From: Flavobacterium sp. LC2016-13
GTDB taxonomy: Bacteria > Bacteroidota > Bacteroidia > Flavobacteriales > Flavobacteriaceae
Assembly: GCF_009707955.1 (NCBI RefSeq)
Contig: NZ_WMDQ01000009.1
Location: 124,001-188,000, forward strand
Length of the DNA: 64,000 nucleotides
Direction: 5' to 3'
This document shows, piece by piece, positions 25,799-33,162 of the stretch. Every line of letters starts with the position of its first letter. The first letter of the stretch is position 1. The notes below the pieces were generated by a model that was not told the DNA's origin, did no database searches, and saw nothing but the letters and a program-made list of their open reading frames with translations. A program made the position numbers and the translations under genes.

Positions 25799-26119
25799 AT
25801 GTTTATACAATTTCAGGAAGGTTATCACACTTATTATATTTATATCATAACCAATAAAACGAAAACAGTATTTTATACAGGTGTTACTAATAATTTAAGA
25901 GAAAGATTAAATCAGCATAAGGACAATATTTTAGTGAAAAATAAAACGTTTGCTTCAATCTATAATATTCAATTTTTACTTTACTATGAAAAGTTTACCT
26001 GGATTCAGGAAGCAATTGCTCGTGAAAAAGAAATTAAAGGCTGGAGAAGAGATAAAAAGCTCGAATTAATAAAATCAATAAATCCTGATTTTGAATTTTT
26101 GAATTACTTATTTGAATAA
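25799..26119 (+). CDS. GIY-YIG domain protein (YhbQ/UPF0213-like)
   Basis: The 106 residues are a single GIY-YIG domain. YYIYIITN is the first motif, YTGVTNNLRERLNQH the second with the catalytic Arg, and E in AIAREKEIKGWRRDKK the metal-binding residue. Small stand-alone members of this type are common and numerous in flavobacterial genomes. They are predicted nucleases of unknown target. It is followed by an inverted-repeat element. Confidence 0.88.
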   Translation: MFIQFQEGYHTYYIYIITNKTKTVFYTGVTNNLRERLNQHKDNILVKNKTFASIYNIQFLLYYEKFTWIQEAIAREKEIKGWRRDKKLELIKSINPDFEFLNYLFE

Positions 26120-26127
26120 TGTTACGG

Positions 26128-26245
26128 AGCTACTTGCGGAGACTCCTCCTCCGTCGGAATGACAAATCTTTGTAAATAATTTATTTTGATGCAGAAAGAC
26201 GCGCAGAATGTCATTCCGACGGAGGAGGAATCTCCGCAAGTAACT
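26128..26245. repeat. 37-bp inverted repeat element between the GIY-YIG and MBL-fold genes
   Basis: Arms at 26128-26164 and 26209-26245 pair over 37 bp with two mismatches (core CTCCTCCGTCGGAATGACA). The loop is 44 bases without coding potential. The arms are GC-richer than their surroundings. It sits between two convergent genes and lacks a T-run. Confidence 0.75.
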
Positions 26246-26309
26246 CGATAAAGATTAGGAAAAAAAACGGGTTTCAGATTCTGAAAAACAATTTGTTTTT
26301 TAATAAAAA

Positions 26310-27074
26310 CTAATAACTAACACTTTCCCCATCCTCAGGAATCGACACCTTCGACAAAAGATTATGCTCTGTCAAAGCAAGTCTTAAATGAGATCGGGTT
26401 GTCGGGCAATGATTTAAAGCTTCCAGGTGATTCGCAAAAATCTGACTTGGAGCCAATGCAACAAATTTCAAAATATCATTCATTCTCATCAATAAAGGCT
26501 GACCAATATCAAGCCTTGCAGTACCGCACGCCACAACAGCAATTTCAGGTTTATATTCTACCAAAACTTTTTGTACGTGTTCTGTAAAAACAGTATCTGA
26601 ACTAACATAAATTGATTTTTCATTAGGCAATTCAATATGAAAACCCATCACATTTCCCATTAGTTTGGCGATAAATCCATAACCATGAATGGCAGGAATT
26701 CCAATAATTTTACCATCTAAAAAAGGTTCAGGTTTCCAATAATCCAAAGTTTGAGTAATGTTTAAACCTCTTTTTGTCAGCTCTTTTTCATCTTTAATAC
26801 TGCAAATTACCGGAATGCTTTTTCTTCTCAAAAAAACTTCACCTGCTTTATCAATATGATCAGGATGTAAATGTGTAATCAGGCAATGCGTAACTTTACT
26901 CAAAATATCCCGACTGTTTTTGGGTAAAGCTACAAGCGGATTTCGTTTGGGTTTATATCTAAATAAGGTAAAAGGCGGAATCGTTTTTCTTTTTCCTAAC
27001 ATAGGATCAACCAAAATAACATGTTGATCTGTTTCTATTACTAAAGTAGCGTTTCGTAAATGATACAATTTCAT
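26310..27074 (-). CDS. Metallo-beta-lactamase-fold hydrolase (UlaG/RomA-like)
   Basis: The 254-residue protein has the zinc motif THLHPDHID (~88-96), an earlier VDPML loop, a later HGYGF and SSDTVF region, and ANHLEALNHC near the end. The domain covers the whole length. Related proteins include lactonases, phospholipase-D-like NAPE enzymes and UlaG. It is most probably a cytoplasmic hydrolase since no signal is seen. The substrate cannot be inferred. It stands alone. Confidence 0.85.
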   Translation of the reverse strand: MKLYHLRNATLVIETDQHVILVDPMLGKRKTIPPFTLFRYKPKRNPLVALPKNSRDILSKVTHCLITHLHPDHIDKAGEVFLRRKSIPVICSIKDEKELTKRGLNITQTLDYWKPEPFLDGKIIGIPAIHGYGFIAKLMGNVMGFHIELPNEKSIYVSSDTVFTEHVQKVLVEYKPEIAVVACGTARLDIGQPLLMRMNDILKFVALAPSQIFANHLEALNHCPTTRSHLRLALTEHNLLSKVSIPEDGESVSY

Positions 27075-27130
27075 ATTGGAAGATTTAGATATTAAAAATA
27101 CGAAATTTTAAAATAATTATTGTCAAGAAA

Positions 27131-27814
27131 TTACATCTTAAAACGAAAACCAACTCCATGAATGTTTTCTATAGCAATTTCTTTTTCATTAATTAAGATT
27201 TTACGCAAGCGGGAAATAAAAACATCCAGACTTCGTCCCATAAAATAATCATCATTTCCCCAAAGAGCCGAAAGGATTTTTTCTCTTTTTAAAACCATAT
27301 TTTTATTATCAAAAAATAATTTCAAAAGCTCAGCTTCACGTTGAGTCAGACCTATTTTTTCGTTTTCATTAAAAAGAAAGAAATTTTCAAAATCAAATTG
27401 ATATTGACCAATTTCATAAATCGGATTTTCGATCAGGTTGTTTTTCTGGGATCGCTTCAGGAAAATTTCGATTTTCAATAATAATTCTTCAATACTAAAC
27501 GGTTTAACCAAATAATCATCGGCACCCAAACGCAAACCTTTGAGGCGATCTTCCTTTAAAGTTTTGGCCGAAAGAAAAATAATCGGAATATCAGTATTGC
27601 TTTTTCTTATTTCTGTTGCCAGTTCAAAACCATCCATTTTAGGCATCATGATATCAAGAATACAAATATCAAAATCTTCCTCTTCAAAGGCTTCCAGGCC
27701 AGATTTTCCATCACGGCAATGAATTACTTCGTAGTTGTTTTGTTCCAGGTTGTCTTTCGTCAGAAACGCTAATGTTTCATCATCTTCGGTATAAAGAATT
27801 TTAAAATTTTTCAT
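27131..27814 (-). CDS. OmpR-family response regulator (RprY-like)
   Basis: The 227-residue protein has a receiver domain (D in CILDIMMPKMDGFE near residue 53, K in DDYLVKPFS) and a winged-helix effector domain from ~130 (REAELLKLFFDN, VFISRLRKIL, GVGFRF). Its start overlaps the end of the kinase gene by 4 bp, so the two form an operon. It resembles Bacteroidota RprY. TTAACA direct repeats upstream of the pair, facing the DUF1573 gene, are candidate binding sites. Confidence 0.93.
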   Translation of the reverse strand: MKNFKILYTEDDETLAFLTKDNLEQNNYEVIHCRDGKSGLEAFEEEDFDICILDIMMPKMDGFELATEIRKSNTDIPIIFLSAKTLKEDRLKGLRLGADDYLVKPFSIEELLLKIEIFLKRSQKNNLIENPIYEIGQYQFDFENFFLFNENEKIGLTQREAELLKLFFDNKNMVLKREKILSALWGNDDYFMGRSLDVFISRLRKILINEKEIAIENIHGVGFRFKM

Positions 27815-29073
27815 TTTTTATAAGGAATTGATAAGGCGATAGTCACACCTTTTAGATCATTATTTAGGGCATTTATTTTCCAGTTTTGCAAATTGCAAAT
27901 TTCTTTTACATAATATAAGCCAAGACCAAAACCATTGACTTCGTTGCTTTTTTCATTTTGAATACGATAGAATTTATCAAAAATAAAAGAAAGATTTTTA
28001 GACGAAATTCCAATTCCGTTATCGATAAAAGCCAATTTTAATATTTCATTTTCTAATGTAATTCGAATCGTGATTTCAGGCTTTTCATTGCAATATTTTA
28101 CAGCATTATCGATCAGATTGTAAACTAAGTTGGTGAAATGAAAAATATCCGTTTCAATTTTAATATCAATTAAATCCGTTTCAATTTTAATGTTTGCTTC
28201 AGGATATTTTAAAACAATATTTTCAATAGTTTCTTCAATAACAGGAACAATCAAAATCGATTCTTTTTTTAATTCTAATGTCTTATAATCAGATTTAGCG
28301 ACATTTAAAATTTTCTCAATATGATGGTTTAATTTATGGCTTTGCTTAATAATAATATCGGTATAAGTAAAAAGCTTTTTGTCTTCTTTAATCGGATTTT
28401 GTTCAATTAAATATTTAGAAGCAATTAAAATGGAAGACAAAGGCGTTTTAAATTCATGCGTCATATTATTAATAAAATCACGCTGTAATTCTGAGTATTT
28501 TTTTTGCTGTAAAAGTGTAAAAATCGAATACACATAAATCAATAAAATAAGGATCAGCGCCATGGAAAGTACAAACCAAAAACGCATCGAACTAAACAAA
28601 TAAGTAGTTTCATTGGGAAAACGAACCGCAAAATAATAGACTAGATTTTTATGTTTCGGAAAATAAACAGATTGCTTTCCTCTTCCTTTTTCAGATAATG
28701 AAATATAATTTCCATAAACCATTTCGTCGCTTTGGCAATTATACATTGCATATTCAAAATCAGTCGTAATATTCATTTTTTTGAATTCTGTTTTTAGATA
28801 AAATTCTAAAATATCAGGTTCAAAGTCATTATCGACATTTACAATATAATAGTCATTGGCTATTTTTCGAACAGGATTTTGCGCCGGCAATTCGTGATTC
28901 GTGCCTTCATAAAGTTTTTTGGCAACTTCAAGTAAAGCAATATGGGCTTTTTGGCTGAGTTTTTTTTGCTCTAAAGTAAACGCTTCTTTTGTCCAAAGCA
29001 ATTGCGCAACCAAGATACTTATGATCGCAATAAGTCCTAAAAGAATGATACTATTGAGTTTATTTATTTTCAA
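27811..29073 (-). CDS. Sensor histidine kinase (RprX-like)
   Basis: The 420-residue protein has two membrane helices (~9-27 and ~164-186) around a periplasmic sensor domain. The cytoplasmic part has the H-box MTHEFKTPLSS (~205-215) and the ATPase boxes NLIDNAVKY, FIDNGIGIS and GFGLGLYYV. No HAMP domain is evident. The start is a TTG at 29073; an in-frame stop lies just upstream and no nearby ATG fits before the first helix. It signals through the overlapping OmpR-type regulator. The stimulus is unknown. Confidence 0.92.
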   Translation of the reverse strand: MKINKLNSIILLGLIAIISILVAQLLWTKEAFTLEQKKLSQKAHIALLEVAKKLYEGTNHELPAQNPVRKIANDYYIVNVDNDFEPDILEFYLKTEFKKMNITTDFEYAMYNCQSDEMVYGNYISLSEKGRGKQSVYFPKHKNLVYYFAVRFPNETTYLFSSMRFWFVLSMALILILLIYVYSIFTLLQQKKYSELQRDFINNMTHEFKTPLSSILIASKYLIEQNPIKEDKKLFTYTDIIIKQSHKLNHHIEKILNVAKSDYKTLELKKESILIVPVIEETIENIVLKYPEANIKIETDLIDIKIETDIFHFTNLVYNLIDNAVKYCNEKPEITIRITLENEILKLAFIDNGIGISSKNLSFIFDKFYRIQNEKSNEVNGFGLGLYYVKEICNLQNWKINALNNDLKGVTIALSIPYKK

Positions 29074-29127
29074 AAATTGGGGCGTTTAAAAAGTGAATAT
29101 AGTCAAAATTTAAATTAAAAACACCGC

Positions 29128-29165
29128 TTAACAAGTCGTTAACAAACATTTGAAACCGCTTAACA
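29128..29165. promoter_or_regulatory. Candidate response-regulator binding site: three TTAACA repeats
   Basis: TTAACA occurs at 29128, 29139 and 29160, i.e. spaced 11 and 21 bp. Spacing by helical turns is typical of OmpR-family sites. The cluster lies between the divergent kinase gene and the DUF1573 gene. Confidence 0.45.
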
Positions 29166-29186
29166 GCTAATTGATTTTAACTCAAT

Positions 29187-29194
29187 TACTTTTG
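29187..29194 (+). promoter_or_regulatory. -7 promoter element of the DUF1573 gene (TACTTTTG)
   Basis: Exact TAnnTTTG match 41 bp before the ATG. The TTAACA repeats end about 22 bp upstream of it, a position suited to activation. Confidence 0.5.
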
Positions 29195-29234
29195 GTATAG
29201 AAAATTTAACTATAAACCATTAAAAAAATCGACT

Positions 29235-29651
29235 ATGAAAATTATTAAAATTTCGATGTTAGCTTTAGCTTTAGGATTAATGTCTTTTTCAGCAATAGCA
29301 CCAGTTAAAACATTAGTTTGCAAAAATGGAAATACAGCAATTGCAGCTTCAACAATAGTTTGGAAAGCAGAAACAGTTGATGTTGGAGAAATTCCGCAAG
29401 GAACACCAAAAGCAATTGTTTATGAATTTAAAAATACAGGAAAAACGGCTATCGTAATTACAACAGTTCAGGGATCTTGCGGTTGTACAGCAACAGATTA
29501 TACTAAAGAACCAATTTTGCCTGGTAAATCAGCAAAAGTAACCGCTACCTATAATGCAGCTAACAAAGGTGCTTTTACTAAAACAGTTACCGTAACAACA
29601 AGCGCTGAAACTGCTCCAAAAATCCTAACTTTAAAAGGAACAGTTATTTAA
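29235..29651 (+). CDS. Secreted DUF1573 protein
   Basis: The 138-residue protein has a signal peptide (KISMLALALGLMSFSAIA) and one DUF1573 domain, an Ig-like beta sandwich (DVGEIPQGTPKAIVYEFKNTGKTA and the SCGCTATDY motif). The domain is widespread in Bacteroidota envelope proteins and resembles the ASPM-SPD-2-Hydin fold. Its function is unknown. Its placement opposite a two-component operon with a shared upstream region suggests it is a target of that system. Confidence 0.88.
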   Translation: MKIIKISMLALALGLMSFSAIAPVKTLVCKNGNTAIAASTIVWKAETVDVGEIPQGTPKAIVYEFKNTGKTAIVITTVQGSCGCTATDYTKEPILPGKSAKVTATYNAANKGAFTKTVTVTTSAETAPKILTLKGTVI

Positions 29652-29673
29652 ATAAAAGGTTGATTATAAAGGG

Positions 29674-29711
29674 AAAAACTCCAGATATGTAATGTGTCTG
29701 GAGTTTTTTTA
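29674..29711 (+). terminator. Intrinsic terminator of the DUF1573 gene
   Basis: AAAAACTCCAGA pairs with TCTGGAGTTTTT, followed by more T. Confidence 0.85.
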
Positions 29712-29742
29712 TGTGTTTTATTAGAATTATTTTGATTCGGTT

Positions 29743-30249
29743 TTATTTCGAAATCACATCAATACATTTATAAAAACGGTTGGTGTAATGTTCTGTTGCA
29801 AGAGAAGTGATCGTAACACTGTTTACTTTTCCTGAAGAAGCATGTATAAACTTTGACTGCATGCCATTAGCCTCGCAAATAATACCAAGATGACCAACGA
29901 CAGTTCTGTCCTTGTATCCGTAAAAAACTAAAATATCGCCAACTTTAAAATCTTCAGGATTTAAAGCAGTTCCTAAATTTTTATAACCACTAGAGCTTCT
30001 TGGTAAATTTAGGTTGAAATTTTTAAAAACGTAACTCACAAATCCAGAACAATCAAATCCTTTTTTGGGATCATTTCCGGCATATAAATAAGGAGTGCCT
30101 AAATAATTTTTAGCATAATCAACAATAGAATCGCGATTGATTTCAGTTGATATTTTCTCAATTTGATGAATCATCGGTTTGTTTTCTTTTTTACATGTAA
30201 AAGAAGAAACTAAAATTGAAACGAATACTATAGAGATATATGACTTCAT
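29743..30249 (-). CDS. NlpC/P60-family cysteine peptidase, exported
   Basis: The 168-residue protein has an N-terminal export signal ending SSFTC, a possible but weak lipobox. An NlpC/P60 (C40) domain follows, with the catalytic Cys in KKGFDCSGFVSYVF, His in VGHLGII and a polar residue in FIHASSGK. It should cleave peptidoglycan stem peptides (gamma-D-Glu to diamino acid bonds) in the periplasm. It converges with the DUF1573 gene and is not in an operon. Confidence 0.9.
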   Translation of the reverse strand: MKSYISIVFVSILVSSFTCKKENKPMIHQIEKISTEINRDSIVDYAKNYLGTPYLYAGNDPKKGFDCSGFVSYVFKNFNLNLPRSSSGYKNLGTALNPEDFKVGDILVFYGYKDRTVVGHLGIICEANGMQSKFIHASSGKVNSVTITSLATEHYTNRFYKCIDVISK

Positions 30250-30460
30250 CTTGAAATTATTTTTTTGGCTAAAACCGATTTATGCTGTTCAAAATTTTTG
30301 AACCTTTTTTATAAAGATAAACTGTTGCTTTTGAAAATCAAAGCAATAGTTGTTATGACTTTTAAGAACGAGACTATAACGTAAAAAAAGCCTTGATTAT
30401 TTTGGTGTTTTTTTATTGTCTTTTGATATTTTAGTATCTTTTTGGAAACCATATTTAAAA

Positions 30461-30468
30461 TATATTTG
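30461..30468 (+). promoter_or_regulatory. -7 promoter element of the esterase/GH3 operon (TATATTTG)
   Basis: Exact TAnnTTTG match 31 bp before the ATG at 30500. TTTG at 30441-30444 is 16 bp upstream, slightly short of the usual spacing. Confidence 0.5.
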
Positions 30469-30499
30469 TGAATCACATTTAGATTTTAACGAATAAATT

Positions 30500-31588
30500 A
30501 TGTTTCTAAAAAAAATAGCCCTTTCAATTTTGTTTTTGTTGATTTCGATAGTTTCGACTTCGCAAAGCAAAACAAATACATTTGTTTACGAAGGACGAAT
30601 TGAAAAACTTTCCAATAACAATGTGATTTTAATTGGAACAGCTTCTTCTGTTTCTTTTAATTTTACAGGAACTGAATGTTCAATTTCACTTCAAAGTGTT
30701 GATTCGTATGAACATCATAATTATGTTTCTTTAGTTTTAGACGGAAAATATATTGGTAAATTAAGAATTGAAAAAGGTGCAGTTCAATCTTTTCCAATAA
30801 AAACTACGGCTAATAAAAAAATCCATAGACTTGAAATTTATAAAAACACCGAAGCTCAAAGCGGAAATATTTTATTTGCCGGAACAAGCGCCAAACTGAC
30901 TTCAATTGCTTCAAAAAAGAAAAAGAAAATCGAATTTATTGGTGATTCTATTACTTGTGGCGCAGCAAGTGATTCTGTTGATTGTGATAAAGGAGAATAT
31001 CACGACCATCATAACGGATATTATGCCTATGGTCCAGTGCTTTCAAGAGAAATTGGAGTTGATTATTTAGTAAGTTCAGTTTCCGGAATTGGAATGTACC
31101 GGAATTGGAATGATGAAAATAAAGACGAAGCTATAATGCCCGATGTGTACCAGAATTTATATTTGACCAAAGATAATTCTAAACCAAAATATGATTTTGC
31201 CTTTCAGCCAAATATTATAAGTATTGCATTAGGAACCAATGATTTTTCTGGTGGAGACGGAAAGAAAGAGCGCTTGCCTTTTAATGCAGAAAAATACGTT
31301 TCAAACTACATCGATTTTATAAAGATGTTATACAAACACAATCCGAATGCGCAAATTGTAATTACAAATAGCCCGATGGTCAATGGTGAAAGAGCAATAG
31401 TTTTTGAGAATTGTTTAAATAAAGTAAAAAACGCTTTCGCGGAAGATAAAATCCATAAACCAATCTTGATTTTTAAATTTAAACCAATGACGCCAAAAGG
31501 ATGTTTAGGGCATCCTGATGTTGCCGATCATAAAGTTTTGGCAGCTGAATATGCTCCGTTTTTAAAAAAATTACTAAATGAAAAATAA
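30500..31588 (+). CDS. CE2-type acetyl esterase (SGNH hydrolase)
   Basis: The 362-residue secreted enzyme has a signal peptide to ~22, a beta-sandwich of ~110 residues, and an SGNH domain from ~150. The Ser is in IEFIGDSITCG (block I), Gly/Asn motifs are in SSVSGIG and LGTNDFSGG, and the His is near LGHPDVADH. The two-domain order is that of carbohydrate esterase family 2, which removes acetyl groups from glucomannan and xylan. Its stop overlaps the next start by 11 bp. In this locus it should deacetylate imported mannan fragments in the periplasm. Confidence 0.85.
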   Translation: MFLKKIALSILFLLISIVSTSQSKTNTFVYEGRIEKLSNNNVILIGTASSVSFNFTGTECSISLQSVDSYEHHNYVSLVLDGKYIGKLRIEKGAVQSFPIKTTANKKIHRLEIYKNTEAQSGNILFAGTSAKLTSIASKKKKKIEFIGDSITCGAASDSVDCDKGEYHDHHNGYYAYGPVLSREIGVDYLVSSVSGIGMYRNWNDENKDEAIMPDVYQNLYLTKDNSKPKYDFAFQPNIISIALGTNDFSGGDGKKERLPFNAEKYVSNYIDFIKMLYKHNPNAQIVITNSPMVNGERAIVFENCLNKVKNAFAEDKIHKPILIFKFKPMTPKGCLGHPDVADHKVLAAEYAPFLKKLLNEK

Positions 31589-32957
31589 TATATTTAAGTT
31601 TGTTTTCTTTCTATTGATTTCCAGTACTATGATGGCAAACGTGACACTTCCGAATATTTTTGGCGATAATATGGTTTTACAACGCAATTCTGAAGTGAAA
31701 ATTTGGGGTTGGGCAAATCCAAAAGAAGAAATCAAATTGGTTTCGAGCTGGAACAATCAGGAATATAAAGTCGTTGCCAATAATCAGGCGCAATGGGAAC
31801 TTCATATCAAAACACCTGAAGCCGGCGGACCGTTCACGATTTCTATAAAAGGATATAACGAAGTTATTCTTAAAAATATTTTGATTGGAGAAGTTTGGGT
31901 TTGCGCCGGACAATCTAATATGGAAATGTCTGCAAGCTGGGGAATCGATAATGGAGAAGAAGAAACAAAAAATGCTACGAATTCTAATATTCGTTTTTTC
32001 ACCGTTCCAAAATTAACAGCAACAACTCCCCAAAATAATTTATCTGGAAACTGGGTTGAGTCGACTCCCGAAACCATGAAATATTTTAGCGCCATTGGTT
32101 ATTTTTTTGCAAAACGTTTAAGAGAGGATTTAAAAAATGTGCCAATCGGATTAATCTCATCGAATTGGGGCGGAACTCCTGCTGAAATCTGGATGCCGGA
32201 AGAAGTGGTTCAAAATGATACTGTTTTGTTAGAAAATGCCAAAAAGCTAAACGAACAAGAATATGGACCACGCCAACCCGGACGTGCTTACAATGCTATG
32301 ATTTACCCAATTGTGGGTTTTAAAATTGCCGGAACTTTATGGTATCAGGGAGAATCTAATGTTGGTTCTTTGGTTTATGATAAAACGTTGTCAGCCTTAA
32401 TTACGTCCTGGAGAAAGGTTTGGAATGATGAATTTCCTTTTTATTTCGTTCAAATCGCGCCTTATAAAACCGGAAGCAATAATTTCTCGAATGTCACAGT
32501 AAGAAATTCTCAAAGAAAAATTTTAAAAGAAGTTCCGAAAACCGGAATGGTGCTGACTTCTGATATTTCGGATACGATTGATATTCATCCAAAGAATAAA
32601 AAATCGGTTGGAATTCGTCTGGCAAATTTGGCTTTGACCGAAACTTATCGAGTCAATTCAAATTTGGTAAATGGTCCGCTTTTTAAAGAAATTAAAATCG
32701 ATAAAAACAAAGTTTTGGTTTCATTTGATTATGCTGAAGGTTTATATTTCAAAAATAAAATTTCGAATCAGTTTGAAGTGGCTGGAGCCGATGCTATTTT
32801 TTATCCGGCAGAAGCGTCGATAAAAAATAATGAAGTGATTTTAGTGAGCAAAAAAGTTTCGAATCCTGTAAAAGTGAGATTTGCTTGGGGAAATACAATT
32901 CAGTCGGATTTGTTTAATAAAGCGAATTTACCTGCTTCTTGTTTTATTACGGAATAG
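31578..32957 (+). CDS. Sialate O-acetylesterase-like (SASA) carbohydrate esterase
   Basis: The 459-residue secreted protein has a signal peptide to ~20, an Ig-like N-domain (LPNIFGDNMVLQRNSEVKIWGWA), then a SASA/SGNH domain. The Ser is in VCAGQSNMEMSASWG (~114) and the His in ISDTIDIHPKNKKSVG (~335). The family was named for sialic acid deacetylation, but in plant glycan loci such enzymes deacetylate hemicellulose. The 11-bp overlap with the CE2 gene supports joint translation, giving two unrelated deacetylases for differently placed acetyl groups. Confidence 0.85.
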   Translation: MKNNIFKFVFFLLISSTMMANVTLPNIFGDNMVLQRNSEVKIWGWANPKEEIKLVSSWNNQEYKVVANNQAQWELHIKTPEAGGPFTISIKGYNEVILKNILIGEVWVCAGQSNMEMSASWGIDNGEEETKNATNSNIRFFTVPKLTATTPQNNLSGNWVESTPETMKYFSAIGYFFAKRLREDLKNVPIGLISSNWGGTPAEIWMPEEVVQNDTVLLENAKKLNEQEYGPRQPGRAYNAMIYPIVGFKIAGTLWYQGESNVGSLVYDKTLSALITSWRKVWNDEFPFYFVQIAPYKTGSNNFSNVTVRNSQRKILKEVPKTGMVLTSDISDTIDIHPKNKKSVGIRLANLALTETYRVNSNLVNGPLFKEIKIDKNKVLVSFDYAEGLYFKNKISNQFEVAGADAIFYPAEASIKNNEVILVSKKVSNPVKVRFAWGNTIQSDLFNKANLPASCFITE

Positions 32958-32999
32958 GAGATTAGGAGAATAAAGAGTAAAGAAGAAAGATTTTATATT

Positions 33000-33093
33000 T
33001 TTTGTGTCATTTCGAGGAACGAGAAATCACATCCAGAGAGCAACGAACCGGAATTCCGTTATGTGATTTCTCGCTCCTCGAAATGACACAAAA
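33000..33093. repeat. Inverted repeat element, ATTTCGAGG family, copy 1
   Basis: Arms at 33003-33032 and 33061-33090 pair over 30 bp with one mismatch (core TCATTTCGAGGA, GAGAAATCACAT); the match extends a few A/T pairs further. Positions 33001-33048 recur in reverse complement at 40382-40429 with two mismatches. It fills the gap between the SASA and GH3 genes. Confidence 0.8.
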
Positions 33094-33162
33094 TGTGCAT
33101 TTTTAAGCTTATAATATACTTTGTGCCTTAGTGTCTTTGTGGCAAAAAAAACTAACTCAACC

